From contig JAOZFT010000004.1 in assembly GCA_027492035.1 (NCBI GenBank), forward strand, positions 1-64,000: a stretch of DNA of 64,000 bases, written 5' to 3'. The notes below the pieces were generated by a model, which saw only the letters and a program-made list of their open reading frames with translations, was not told the origin of the DNA and did no database searches. Origin of the DNA: Thermoproteota archaeon (GTDB lineage: Archaea > Korarchaeota > JAOZGF01 > JAOZFZ01). Numbering within the stretch: the stretch's first letter is position 1; every line of letters begins with the position of its first letter. Both the position numbers and the translations under genes were made by a program. Below are positions 1 through 9,200 of this stretch, piece by piece.

Positions 1-1757
1 ACTGTGCTGTTTACTAAGGAAAGGAATTCGTTTGTTTTACCTGTACCTAAAACCAAAATGTTTCTTATTTTCCGCATGGAGCAGGAGAAGGTGCAGGGTT
101 CTAAGTTGTTTTCAGCCTCCTTTAACATTTCAGAAACTGTTTTAAGTATTTCTTCTTTGTTCATTCTCATTCCGAAAGGGTTAAAGCCACTCCTAAAACC
201 GTTAACAATATGTGAATCATCAGTTAATACTTCGCCGTTCCTCAACCCTTCTTTCAAAAAAACGTTTAGTATTTCTTCCCTCAACCCTTTAATTACATTG
301 TTTGCGTCAATGAGTAGATAACCGAACTTCTCTTTTCCAGTTTCTATTAAAAGGAACCTCAATCCTCCAGGTCCAACTCCTTCCCTTGGGTTGATTGTAA
401 CTGTTCTTTTCGAAACACCAACCCTTATTTCTGTATTTATCTCTTGGCTTGCTGATTTTACAGCTTCAGCAACAGCTTCCTCTAAAACAAAGGATTCCGG
501 CATATTTACTCTTAAAGGTTCAGCCCAGCTATCGATAGAGTTATGGGCATCAACAACAGCTGAACAGTTAAAACCTAAACTTCTAATCCTGTTCATTAGA
601 GCCCATCCTACAGCGAAACTTATGTCTTCAGTGTTTAAAGGAGATCTGGTCACAATTACTAGGGGGTAGTCACCGAAAATTTGACACTTAACGGTAAAGT
701 CACCCCTTTTCACTTCAACAAGTTTAGAGGCTTTGCTTTTCTCATTTCCGAGAGCTTCCTCAACTGAGGCATTCACTGCAGAAACCACTTTCAAGTTCTC
801 CTTTTTATTAGCTGGGTTTAAGTCAGGTGTACACGTCCCATGCAAAACAATAGGGCATTCAACTCCGTACCTTCTCTCCAGTTCATCCATGATAATAAAT
901 GGTAAGTTACTTCCCCCTATTGCTCCATAAGGGCCGGGGTGAATGTAAGGGGTAGTAATTACTGCCTTTAACTTTTTACCTGCCTTAAAAACCAAAGTTG
1001 AAACTAGGCTTTCTGAGTACTCCCCTATCCTAGTGAAGGCTCCTTCTATTTTGCCGCTTAAACCAACAGCTTCACTTAAGGCGTAATTTAGCATTTCAAC
1101 CATTCCAATCCCGTACCTAGTCTTTAAAGGAGCATTTATAACTTCTAAAAAAGCCCAGACGGCAAGAGTAACCACAACACCTGCAAAAATTACTCTTGGC
1201 AAACTTATCCATTCCCTGAAGGGGGGAACCACAAGCTCTTCCAAACTCCTTATCCTACCCAAAACCAGTAGTAGAAGAAAACTGAACCCCGGCTGGAAAG
1301 ATGAGGAAAACACACTTTTCAAAACTTTAAGGTTGCTTAAAACCAATAAGACAAGGAATTGCAGGGCAAAACCAACAATACAGCCAGCTATGAAGCCGTA
1401 AAGTCTTAAAACAACGATTGAGACATGGAAGAAAGGAAAAAGAAAGGGGAAAACAAGAACAAAGAAAGCAAGAACTAACTCGGTCACTAAAGAAAGGAAG
1501 AAGGACCTTTTTAAACTAAGTAATTCATTTCCACGCAACCAAAAACTATTTAACCCACTTGAAATGAATGCCGGTAAACTTAAAGTAGTGAAGCCAAAAA
1601 CTAAGCCATTAACAACCCTGAAAAGTACGGGAGTCATAGGCTGAAAAAGAAAAGAAACCACACCGGCAACTAAACCAACAACTAAGATTAGGGGGAAAGT
1701 GATTCTAAGACCTGGAATATAGAAAGTAAACTTGGTTAAATCTGAAGAAACTGGCAA
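1..1757 (-). CDS. DUF2070 family integral membrane protein, 3' end outside window
   Basis: Translating the reverse strand from a TTG at 1757 gives about 585 codons without a stop, running off the window edge. The first ~170 residues are hydrophobic and hold several membrane segments. A long soluble domain follows, with the motif HPGPYGAIGGSNLP and later DAHNSIDSW and PREGVGPGG, which I recognise as DUF2070, a mostly archaeal membrane family of unknown function with a His/Asp-rich domain that could bind metal. The TTG follows an in-frame TGA directly and has a GGGGTG ribosome site 7 nt upstream, so the start is well fixed. The forward-strand ORFs here are shadows. Family members can carry C-terminal hydrophobic sequence, which would lie outside the window. 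Confidence 0.8.
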   Translation of the reverse strand, partial: MPVSSDLTKFTFYIPGLRITFPLILVVGLVAGVVSFLFQPMTPVLFRVVNGLVFGFTTLSLPAFISSGLNSFWLRGNELLSLKRSFFLSLVTELVLAFFVLVFPFLFPFFHVSIVVLRLYGFIAGCIVGFALQFLVLLVLSNLKVLKSVFSSSFQPGFSFLLLLVLGRIRSLEELVVPPFREWISLPRVIFAGVVVTLAVWAFLEVINAPLKTRYGIGMVEMLNYALSEAVGLSGKIEGAFTRIGEYSESLVSTLVFKAGKKLKAVITTPYIHPGPYGAIGGSNLPFIIMDELERRYGVECPIVLHGTCTPDLNPANKKENLKVVSAVNASVEEALGNEKSKASKLVEVKRGDFTVKCQIFGDYPLVIVTRSPLNTEDISFAVGWALMNRIRSLGFNCSAVVDAHNSIDSWAEPLRVNMPESFVLEEAVAEAVKSASQEINTEIRVGVSKRTVTINPREGVGPGGLRFLLIETGKEKFGYLLIDANNVIKGLREEILNVFLKEGLRNGEVLTDDSHIVNGFRSGFNPFGMRMNKEEILKTVSEMLKEAENNLEPCTFSCSMRKIRNILVLGTGKTNEFLSLVNST

Positions 1758-2474
1758 TCAATAACACCCCAACAAAAATAAACTTTAATTTAAATCCTAC
1801 TTAAACAAAAATTTTAAAAGTACATGTTTGCGAATGAAAGGGAGTTATAAGGGAAGCAGCAAAAAATCTCCTAGGAAGAGAATTAACAAAGAAAAAAGAC
1901 AGTTATTGTGGCTTAATATGGTTCAGGCTCCTCTAAAGGTAACCTGTAATCAACAAGAAGCAACAATTAAGGAGGAAAAAGAAATCACTACAACAGCACA
2001 CATAAAAAAACAAAGAGAGTAATTAATTCATTAAAAGGGCAGGTATAGAGACATAGCAGATAAGCTTGAGAATACAGAAGTTTCAGAAAGGTTCTACCAA
2101 GGAATTAGTAGACATCCCCACCTTTAAAAATTTCATTGGAAAGATGTGGTGTAGAGGTTTTAGAGACGAAGCTGCAGTTGTTAGTAGGGTGACAAGTGAG
2201 AAGAGATCGGATGTATTTGTTGTGTTTAAAGGATAAAGGGGGAGCTGGTGTTTACAATAATATCTAAAATTATCCAATTAAGAACATTACGGAGTGTATA
2301 GAGACATGCGAGAGATAAGTTTACAGGTGTGTCGGAGAGGGATGTTGAGCAGCTGATAAGGTATGAACTAAGGGATAAATTGGAAAGATACAAGCCTTGA
2401 AAGATTTACAAGAAAATCTGTAGAGACAGATGTGATTTTAAATTTTTTATACGGGTTATTATGTTGTAATAGAC
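1758..2474. other. gene-poor stretch with decayed coding fragments
   Basis: No intact gene is convincing here. A 64-codon forward ORF at 1828-2022 starts with TTG, lacks a good ribosome site and resembles nothing known to me. Another forward frame at 1850-1936 reads as 28 protein-like residues beginning REAAKNLLGRELTKKK and then stops. Further fragments at 2035-2400 are described separately. The look is that of degraded genes rather than a long regulatory region. Confidence 0.4.
2035..2400 (+). pseudogene. possible frameshifted remnant gene, unidentified
   Basis: Three forward fragments in different frames read like protein. Frame 2035-2127 contains YRDIADKLENTEVSERFY. Frame 2099-2236 reads on as ELVDIPTFKNFIGKMWCRGF and ends VFVVFKG-stop, so a shift near 2100 would join it to the first. 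Frame 2302-2400 contains KFTGVSERDVEQLIRYELRD and ends at TGA. The first and third share a YRD...DK...VSER pattern, which hints at a duplication. I cannot name the family. Chance open frames remain possible. Confidence 0.3.
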
Positions 2475-2864
2475 CTATAAGAGACCTAACTTCTCCATTT
2501 CTTTAATTAGTGCCCGGTTTTTTAAACCGTAAAAAGCCCATTTTCCCCTTTTCCTTCTTTTAATCAAACCAGCTTTTTCCAGTATTCCTAAATGATAAGA
2601 GGCTGCAGGCTGAGTCAGTTCTAAAGCAGTCATTAATTCACAAACACACATTTCACGCAGTAAAAGAAGTTTAATTATCCTTATTCTTGTTGCGTCAGCT
2701 AAAGCTTTAAAAAACCAGCTTTTAGTTTCTGCATGTTCCTGGTTAGCTACTTCACCAGCTAATTGTTTAAATTCATTCCTATACTTTTCAACACCCCTCT
2801 CTATGCATATAGGTGATCCAACCAATTTTTTCCATTTCTCTTTTACTTTTTCTTCAGCCAACAT
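2475..2864 (-). CDS. ArsR-family metal-sensing transcriptional regulator
   Basis: 129 residues. A winged helix-turn-helix of the ArsR/SmtB type spans about 47-118, with the recognition-helix region LTQPAASYHLGILEKAGL and the wing RRKRGKWAFYGL. Cys73-Val-Cys75 in helix 3 (MCVCEL) is the position used by arsenite/cadmium/lead-sensing ArsR proteins, and Cys20 in the longer N-terminal arm could be a further ligand. The family dimerises and leaves DNA on metal binding. ATG start with GGAG 7 nt upstream; AT-rich TATA-like sequence lies about 40-80 bp before the start. No arsenic or metal efflux gene is next to it, so its target is unknown. Confidence 0.85.
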   Translation of the reverse strand: MLAEEKVKEKWKKLVGSPICIERGVEKYRNEFKQLAGEVANQEHAETKSWFFKALADATRIRIIKLLLLREMCVCELMTALELTQPAASYHLGILEKAGLIKRRKRGKWAFYGLKNRALIKEMEKLGLL

Positions 2865-3477
2865 CAGGCAACTCCTACATATTCACTTCGAAAGATTTCT
2901 GAAAAAGATCAAAAATTCTAATAAAAAACATTTTTAAAAAATTAAACTTTTAAAAGGGGCTTTTACAGCACCACACCCTTCAATTTATTTCAGTTTGTAA
3001 AAGGAGGTTATAGAGAAATAGAGAGGGGAAAATTTTACGGATAAAAACAAACTATGAAGTGAAAACAGGGAATGCAAGGAACTCTGCAGAAATTTCTCAA
3101 TCAGCAGTTGAAAAACAGCAAAATTATATAGCTCAAGTAGAAAGCCCTTTAAAGTTATAAAAAAACGAATTACCAAAAACAAGTTAGGGATTAATTGACA
3201 AGTTAACCGAATCAGCACATCAACTCACACCTAAACATAAACTCATAATCTATGGCAAACCTTAGAAAGAAAGGGTTCATAGGAAATATATGGCGGAGAA
3301 GAAGCGTGGAGGCTTTTAAATAACCTCTCTAGGTTTTTTTTAAGTTGATGAAAGAAATGTTTTTCAAGTAAGGGTTAAAATGAAACAATAAAAGTTTAAG
3401 TCTTTGATTAGGCTTAAAATGAAAGATAGAATGGAAGGTATCTGCCAGAAAAAGAGTATATAGGCTTGTTTAAGCTT
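2865..3477. other. intergenic stretch with one coding remnant
   Basis: It carries the upstream AT-rich region of the ArsR gene (2880-2960). The forward frame 3014-3160 reads NYEVKTGNARNSAEISQSA and ends LKL-stop. The VKTGNAR string is reminiscent of nucleases related to Holliday junction resolvases, but there is no start and no N-terminal part. The overlapping reverse ORF at 2985-3218 is low-complexity and hydrophobic and looks like a shadow. I see no RNA gene or repeat array in the remainder. Confidence 0.35.
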
Positions 3478-4380
3478 TTACTTTATTAAACCTGATCCGT
3501 CACAAGTTAAGGCTGTTTGTAAGTCTTGAAAACCTTCTCTGCAGCTTGAAAACTTTACATTGTATCTCTCAGTTAATTTCTTGACAGTAAGTATTATTTT
3601 CCTCCTTAATTGTTTGTTTAGATAGTGATAATTCTTTATTTTCACTCCTTCTACAAAATAGGTTTTTCTCCACCTTTTCTCCAGTTCAGGAAAGGCTTTA
3701 ACCATTCTTTCAAAATTATCTTTCTTAACTTTGTAAGTTGAAGAAATGATTTGTGAAACCCCTGCTGCAGAGGCTTCCTTAACAACTTCCTCTAAGTTTT
3801 CAACGGAATCTGTTAGGAAAGGGATGACCGGGTCTAACCTTACAGCTGTAGGTATAGAGTTTTCTTTTAACTCTTTTAAAGCCTCTATCCTTTTATAAGG
3901 AGGAGGAGCAAAAGGCTCAAGTTTCTTAGCTAATTCTTGGTTCATGGTGGTGATTGTAACTGTTACAGCAACCTTTATTTCACGCAATAAATCAATATCT
4001 CTCTTAACCAGGTTGGATTTCGTAACAATTAATACTTTAAATTTCTTCCTCCCCATTTTTAAAAGAACTTCCAAACTTCTCCTAGTTACTTGATTTCTCT
4101 CCTCTAAAAGTTGGTAAGGGTCTGTGCTGCTCGATATCTCAATCACAGAACCCGCAGGAAGTTTTAATAAGTCCCTTTTGAATAAACTTAAAGCATTTAA
4201 TTTGTTTCTAGGTCGGAAGAAGGATTTTATGTAGCTGGAGGAGTAGCAGTAAAGACAGCCATGGCTGCATCCAGTGTAGGGGTTGAAACTATATTTAAAC
4301 GGGCAAGTGCAGAGTTTAGATTTCCATGGATCGAAAGGGTTAACAACGTAGGTTTTAACGTTCCTGTTTACTCCCTCCAT
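3478..4380 (-). CDS. radical SAM protein, spore photoproduct lyase-like (SplB) family
   Basis: 300 residues from the ATG at 4380. The motif GCSHGCLYCYSSS supplies the Cys-x3-Cys-x2-Cys ligands of the SAM-binding [4Fe-4S] cluster. It is followed by EISSSTDPYQLLEER and FKVLIVTKSNLVKRDIDLL, typical of archaeal SPL-family radical SAM proteins (COG1533). The reaction of these non-spore homologues is unknown. The frame extends upstream to a TTG at 4401, but a TATA-like run at 4405-4418 puts transcription initiation near 4385, favouring the ATG. It stands alone, about 300 bp from the next gene. Confidence 0.85.
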   Translation of the reverse strand: MEGVNRNVKTYVVNPFDPWKSKLCTCPFKYSFNPYTGCSHGCLYCYSSSYIKSFFRPRNKLNALSLFKRDLLKLPAGSVIEISSSTDPYQLLEERNQVTRRSLEVLLKMGRKKFKVLIVTKSNLVKRDIDLLREIKVAVTVTITTMNQELAKKLEPFAPPPYKRIEALKELKENSIPTAVRLDPVIPFLTDSVENLEEVVKEASAAGVSQIISSTYKVKKDNFERMVKAFPELEKRWRKTYFVEGVKIKNYHYLNKQLRRKIILTVKKLTERYNVKFSSCREGFQDLQTALTCDGSGLIK

Positions 4381-4446
4381 GCACCTTGTTCCCTCCGCCA
4401 AAGCTATTATATTTAAAAAGACTCTTTAAAAATGGGTCTTGAGATT

Positions 4447-4467
4447 AAGGAGCCTATAAGGCTCCTT
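4447..4467. terminator. 8-bp stem hairpin between two reverse-strand genes
   Basis: AAGGAGCC, a TATAA loop and GGCTCCTT form a perfect 8-bp stem with a 5-nt loop. It lies 210 bp downstream of the UPF0282 gene and 67 bp upstream of the radical SAM start. A role as RNA terminator or processing hairpin is plausible, but no T-tract adjoins it. A second short inverted element (CTGCAG, 6-nt spacer, CTGCAG) sits about 30 bp further on at 4498-4515. Confidence 0.35.
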
Positions 4468-4679
4468 GATCAGAAACAGCAAAAAATTTGGAAGCAACTG
4501 CAGTTCTTCCTGCAGAATTGATTCAATAAATTTCTCCTTCCCTCTTCCACTCCTTACTTCCTTATTATCTTTCACTAAACCAGAAACTTGTTTGCAGCAA
4601 TGTGAGAAAATTAAAATTTACTACTTAAACTAAAGCTTTTGTTGGAAAAAAAATAGAAACCTTATTCTGAAGTCTGAAT

Positions 4680-5567
4680 TCATCGGTTTAAAAGGAAAGA
4701 GCTGCCTTTTTCGTAAAGTTTTTTCCTAGAGGCCTCCAGCAAAAGATCATCCACTCCCAGGTAACGAGCAGCAGTCATCACTTCTACTCCTGCTTCCTCC
4801 CCCTTCTCATAAACTTCTCTTAGAGACATTCTATAATTTAGTTCACGTGTTAAGTGATGGTCCAAAATAAGGGTTTTTACGTTAGTCTTTGTTATTACTT
4901 GCAACAGATTCCTTTTACTTTTCTCTAATTCTTTAAATGTGAAACCATTACCAAGTAGATAAGTTGGGGGGCCATCACAAATAATTATTTTAGGTTCTTC
5001 ATTTACTACATAGCTTGTAGCTTTATCATCAAGGAATCCTCCTACATCTGAAGTGAAAAGTATTTTCCCTTTACCTTTCTCGAAAGTTATCATTAAGATA
5101 TAGCCTAGAAAGGTTCCTTCCTCTCCGTGAGGTAGGGGAGGAGAAAATTTGAGGGTTAAATCTTCGAAAGTTAAGGTTTTAGAATCTGCATAAATGAGAA
5201 GTTTTGTTTTCTCCTTCATTTCGTTTTTGAAACGTACTCCCCTCATTTTTTGGTTGTGATTAATGCATTTATTTATGTCTTTAGCCAAAACAATTTTTCC
5301 CTCATAAATTTTTGAATTGTAACTGAAATGGTCCATGTGGTAGTGGGTCACTGTTACGATTTGGGTGTTTCTCGCCTCTTTTTCAAGCATTCCTCTGAAT
5401 TCTTTAAGTTTAGTTTTCTCTATTTCATGAGGAGGAAGTTTAAACCTCCACGCCCCTAAATCAGCCCAAGGATCAACTAAAACCTTCACTTTATTAGTTG
5501 AAACTTTGAAAGAAGAAGACCTAACACCTAAGGAATCAAAAACTAATGGAATGGGATGTAAAGACAT
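4680..5567 (-). CDS. UPF0282 family metallo-beta-lactamase-fold hydrolase
   Basis: 295 residues. The N-terminus SLGVRSSSF...VLVDPWADLGAWRFKLPPH is the signature of archaeal UPF0282. Residues 75-80 are HYHMDH, the HxHxDH di-metal motif of the metallo-beta-lactamase fold, and later LFTSDVGG and LDHHL supply further ligands. A hydrolase is expected, but no substrate is known for the family. ATG start with GAGGAG 5 nt upstream. A 283-bp AT-rich gap lies upstream with no other feature seen. Confidence 0.85.
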   Translation of the reverse strand: MSLHPIPLVFDSLGVRSSSFKVSTNKVKVLVDPWADLGAWRFKLPPHEIEKTKLKEFRGMLEKEARNTQIVTVTHYHMDHFSYNSKIYEGKIVLAKDINKCINHNQKMRGVRFKNEMKEKTKLLIYADSKTLTFEDLTLKFSPPLPHGEEGTFLGYILMITFEKGKGKILFTSDVGGFLDDKATSYVVNEEPKIIICDGPPTYLLGNGFTFKELEKSKRNLLQVITKTNVKTLILDHHLTRELNYRMSLREVYEKGEEAGVEVMTAARYLGVDDLLLEASRKKLYEKGSSFLLNR

Positions 5568-5850
5568 TTTTACTCCTCTATGAAAGGGAAACTTAAGGAT
5601 TAGTTATGTTTTCCAAAAATTTTTTAAGCTTTTAAACTTATAAGTGTACAAATTTCGTTTTAAACCGGTTTCTTAATAGAATATAAATCATTATTTTTTT
5701 CACTAACAAATCAACTAACGAATTTTTAGAGCGTATTTGATTGTTCTTCCCTGCCTTTAACAGTTAATAAACCAAGTTTTACAAGGCTTAGAAAACCTCT
5801 CGATTAACAAGTTTCATGAGAAGCTTCATTATTTTTAAGTTTTCACGTCT

Positions 5851-7329
5851 TTAACTTTTCAGTTCTTCCTTAATTTTTTCCTTAATTATTTCGCAAAGTG
5901 TTGTTGCAGTGATTTTTGCTTTTGTTTCTTCATTAACCATGTTTTTTATTAGTTTATGGATTATTTTGGAGGAACCTGACCCGTACTGGATTGCCTTCTT
6001 TTCTTTGTTAACTATTTCCTTTGGGAGGGAAATTTTTTCCGCTAATTTCCTCAGAATAACTTTCCTTAGTTTCTTGTTCCCAACTATTGCTATTTTTTGG
6101 TTTAACGGCAGATTTAAACTTATTTCAGCTAATTCTTCGTTTACGTATGGAGCATAGAGGTCTCTTGAGTGAAAGGAACAAATTAAGTTGTCTCTGTCAA
6201 CGTTTGTCCTCCACAAGTTTTTAACATCCATTGTCAGCATTTCTTTGAGCTCGTTCTCTTTATCCAGTATTTTTTCGTATTTTTTGTAGCCGCCAAACAG
6301 TTCATCGGCACCGTTACCTGTAATGTAATTATAGATTCCCTTCTCCTTTGCTGTTTCAGCTGAAAAGAAAAGAGGTGTGCCTATTGTTAAGTTTAAAGGG
6401 TTTACGTCTTCCATAGCTAACCCTATCTCAAACATTTTCTTTTCAACTAGTTCAGGTGTGATCTCTTTTTTTACAAGATTTAAACCAAGCAGTTCAGCAG
6501 CTTTTTCAGAGTTTTCAATGTCTAAACTGTTTCTCAACCCCACAGTTACAAGTGTTAAATCAATTTCTAAATCAGAGAAGATTTTGGCTAAGATGGAACT
6601 GTCTAATCCACCAGAGAAAGATAAAGCAACTTTTCCATAATTTATTAAGTTTAAGTAGTTGAGAATGTTTGTTTTAAGTTTTTGAAACACTAAATCAGAG
6701 TTGTAGATTAATGAACTTGAAACCGGAGAAAGTTTAAAACTGGAAAATTTGCAGCGTACAACATTTCCCCCGTTTTCACCGTTAAAGAAGAGGATTTCTT
6801 TTGGGGGAAGTTGGGAAGGGTTTTCTTCTCCGATGCTCCAAATGAATTTTCTTTCGGACGAAACAAGGAACAAATTTGCCCCTGTTGAATAGAAGAGTGG
6901 TTTACCAGCGAGGGTTCCTCTCACCACTAAAGCTTTTTTAAAATCAGTCAGAAGCAGCGAAAATTCCCCAGTTAACCTGTTTAAAACATTTCTTAATTTC
7001 TTAAACATATCCCTTCTTTGTAAGCATGAAACCAAATCCTCAAACAAATATTCTAGATCTTTTCTTCCTCGGTAGAAGGGAAAGCCGTTACAGAAAAGGA
7101 AACAACCGTCTCGGTTGATAGGTAACGTCTCTTCGCTGTTTCCGTAAAAGAACACAGTTGAACAAGTTAAGGAGCCCCCGTCTTTCCCTTTAATCTCCCT
7201 TCCTTTCTGTAACCCTTCCTCAAAGGAAAGAAAGTACTTGTAACCCCTTGAAACCAAATGTTTAAGAAAGGTTGAGACCTTAATTTCCCTCCTCCCCTCC
7301 TTTATGAATACACCGAAGAACCCGCCCAA
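5851..7329 (-). CDS. asparagine synthetase-like protein lacking the glutaminase cysteine
   Basis: 492 residues. The C-terminal half has the ATP-pyrophosphatase motif SFSGGLDSS (about 238-245) and the synthetase motif ITGNGADELFGGY, so AMP-ligase chemistry as in AsnB is likely. The N-terminal ~190 residues keep the class II glutamine amidotransferase layout (RGTLAGKPLFYS), but the protein begins MGGFFG where AsnB has MCGIFG. The catalytic Cys2 is therefore Gly, so glutamine should not be hydrolysed. It may use free ammonia or another amine. The TTG start is secured by GGAGGA 8 nt upstream. No pathway partner adjoins it. Confidence 0.8.
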   Translation of the reverse strand: MGGFFGVFIKEGRREIKVSTFLKHLVSRGYKYFLSFEEGLQKGREIKGKDGGSLTCSTVFFYGNSEETLPINRDGCFLFCNGFPFYRGRKDLEYLFEDLVSCLQRRDMFKKLRNVLNRLTGEFSLLLTDFKKALVVRGTLAGKPLFYSTGANLFLVSSERKFIWSIGEENPSQLPPKEILFFNGENGGNVVRCKFSSFKLSPVSSSLIYNSDLVFQKLKTNILNYLNLINYGKVALSFSGGLDSSILAKIFSDLEIDLTLVTVGLRNSLDIENSEKAAELLGLNLVKKEITPELVEKKMFEIGLAMEDVNPLNLTIGTPLFFSAETAKEKGIYNYITGNGADELFGGYKKYEKILDKENELKEMLTMDVKNLWRTNVDRDNLICSFHSRDLYAPYVNEELAEISLNLPLNQKIAIVGNKKLRKVILRKLAEKISLPKEIVNKEKKAIQYGSGSSKIIHKLIKNMVNEETKAKITATTLCEIIKEKIKEELKS

Positions 7330-7367
7330 AATTTTTCTCCTCCTGCAAAAAAAGGAATGTGAAGAAA

Positions 7368-8105
7368 TTAAATTTTAAACTCCTCTCTCATCCATTGAAG
7401 AGTTGCTTCACCTGGGAGGACTATTACGTAGGATTCTCCACTTGAAATATTTGTTTCATAGACGCCCCATTCCCCCGAAAACCTCAACTGAGTGTCAAGG
7501 GTTGACTCGACAAGTAATATTGTTTCTTTAGGTTTAAAAATCCATAAATTAAGGCCTCCCTCCTTGTTTTTCAATGTTTTATTCCATTCAATCCGTAAGT
7601 GGCCATCCAGCTTTAATTTAGTGGGTGGAGAAGGATATTGCTCTGTTTTTAAACATGAAGGAACATTTAATTCTTCTCCCTCCCCTGTTTCCACTACAAC
7701 ACTTGGCTTTAAAACAATGAGAAGCACAGGTGTCTCAAGGTACATGCCCCTTCTTCGAAGATGAATTTTAAAGGGGTAACCGTTTATTTTTAATGTGTCA
7801 TTCAATTCCTGAACTGAAGAAGAGGGGTCAAAAACCCATTTCCTGAAAAGAAAAACACAGAAGTAACGACAAGAGATCACGTTTGCTTCTATAGATGACG
7901 TACGAGTACCAGCTCCACACCAGGTTTCAAAGTTAACTCCCCAATTTACTCCATCAAGTTCAACAACCCTTGGAGAAGTTTTCTTCACGCAACCTATCAA
8001 CAAGAAGGGAGTAATTGTTAAAGGGAGTAAATAACTTAGAGCCATGTACCTCCCAGTTTTCCCCTTTTTTCTAACGTTTCTAAGGAGAAAAGACGCTGCC
8101 TTCAA
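7368..8105 (-). CDS. predicted surface lipoprotein, unknown function
   Basis: 245 residues. A hydrophobic segment ends in the lipobox LLIGC (Cys at about 39), followed by a polar, beta-rich exported domain. I recognise no family. The TTG at 8105 has GAGGTG 5 nt upstream, giving a 20-residue basic extension before the signal core. An in-frame ATG at 8045 just before the hydrophobic core, with GGGAGGT very close, is an alternative start. It ends 38 bp upstream of the asparagine synthetase-like start on the same strand, so co-transcription is possible. Confidence 0.6.
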   Translation of the reverse strand: MKAASFLLRNVRKKGKTGRYMALSYLLPLTITPFLLIGCVKKTSPRVVELDGVNWGVNFETWCGAGTRTSSIEANVISCRYFCVFLFRKWVFDPSSSVQELNDTLKINGYPFKIHLRRRGMYLETPVLLIVLKPSVVVETGEGEELNVPSCLKTEQYPSPPTKLKLDGHLRIEWNKTLKNKEGGLNLWIFKPKETILLVESTLDTQLRFSGEWGVYETNISSGESYVIVLPGEATLQWMREEFKI

Positions 8106-8285
8106 TGCTGCACCTCAACTTTTTATCAAGTTTTAAACTAAGGGATAAAAAAAACTTAAGAGAGTTTAATTTTTATTTTTTTCCAGAAAAATCTTTTTGC
8201 AGTCTTTCCCCAATTGAAACTTAAAAATTCTTGACTTTACCTAAATAAATTATTTTCCTTTTAAAAAAGAAAGGAGGTTTCATTT

Positions 8286-9041
8286 TTGAATAAGGAAAAA
8301 AAATTGAGAATCGCATTAATTATAGCTGTTGCAGCTGCTTTTGTTTCAGGAATAGTTTTTACAGGTGCTTTAGGAAGAAACAGGTTAGAGAAGGGTGTAG
8401 ACACCAAAAATTCATCTTTAATAACACGTTTCCCTAAAGGAGTGTTAACAGCTAGGGAGGCATATGGACTCGCTTTAAAAAAGGCTTTAAACATTTCCAA
8501 CAAATCTGTTTTAACTGGACTTGTCTGTAGAAGTGTTTCTTTAGATGGAAGAAACATAAACAAGACCTTAAACCTTTACGGTTTCCCTGTAAAAGCTGGA
8601 ACATGGGAATTTACTTTTTACACCCCAGAGAAAATATTTTTCAAAGGTTTCGGAAACAAAAGTTTGCATTCCTTCAGAGTCTTAGTTGAAAATAACGGAA
8701 TCCATGTGGTTCCTGCAGGGGCTGAAAGGATACCCTCAATTAATAGCTTACCTAGTGTTTCAGAATGGCTGGTAGACAGTCCTGAAGCGGTGAAGATAGG
8801 GCTTAAAAATGGAGGAGAAGAATACTTAAAACAGTACAGTGACACAATAATAATGGTGCACCTGATAAGTAATTACTCGCTGAAATATATGAAACACCCC
8901 TTAATGAACAGCGGCGCACCTTGGGTATGGGAAGTAAATTTTGGGAGTTGTTTTTCAGCAGCAGAGCAACACTGCTTCATCGACGCCTCAACAGGTAAAG
9001 TTTTAAAAGTGGAGAGAAGAGGATTAGAAAGTCACAGTTAA
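8286..9041 (+). CDS. membrane-anchored protein with PepSY-like C-terminus
   Basis: 251 residues. Residues 6-30 form a signal anchor (LRIALIIAVAAAFVSGIVFTG). The rest is predicted outside the membrane. The C-terminal string WEVNFGSCF...CFIDASTGKVLKVE matches the end of PepSY/YpeB-like repeats, which are small extracytoplasmic domains often thought to inhibit or chaperone proteases. Two cysteines in that part could form a disulfide. The TTG start is fixed by GGAGGT 7 nt upstream. It is divergent from the lipoprotein gene, with about 180 bp of AT-rich DNA between. Function unknown. Confidence 0.6.
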   Translation: MNKEKKLRIALIIAVAAAFVSGIVFTGALGRNRLEKGVDTKNSSLITRFPKGVLTAREAYGLALKKALNISNKSVLTGLVCRSVSLDGRNINKTLNLYGFPVKAGTWEFTFYTPEKIFFKGFGNKSLHSFRVLVENNGIHVVPAGAERIPSINSLPSVSEWLVDSPEAVKIGLKNGGEEYLKQYSDTIIMVHLISNYSLKYMKHPLMNSGAPWVWEVNFGSCFSAAEQHCFIDASTGKVLKVERRGLESHS

Positions 9042-9200
9042 GGGCAGATAAAGACAGTTAAAAGACGTTACTTTGCAACTTTGACTCTGAAAAGTGAAGG
9101 CATTACTTTAACAGTGAGTAGGAGTAGTTTAAACGTTAAGCAAAGAAAAAGAACAAGTTTTTTAAGGAGTAAAGCAGGAAAAAGGAGTGAAGGTGTAGGT

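Noticed and set aside
4-930. Three forward ORFs at the window start
   Set aside because: They lie opposite one continuous reverse frame that matches DUF2070 and has a proper ribosome site; they are shadows.
1828-2022. 64-codon forward ORF
   Set aside because: TTG start without ribosome site, low-complexity basic sequence, no family resemblance; treated as chance.
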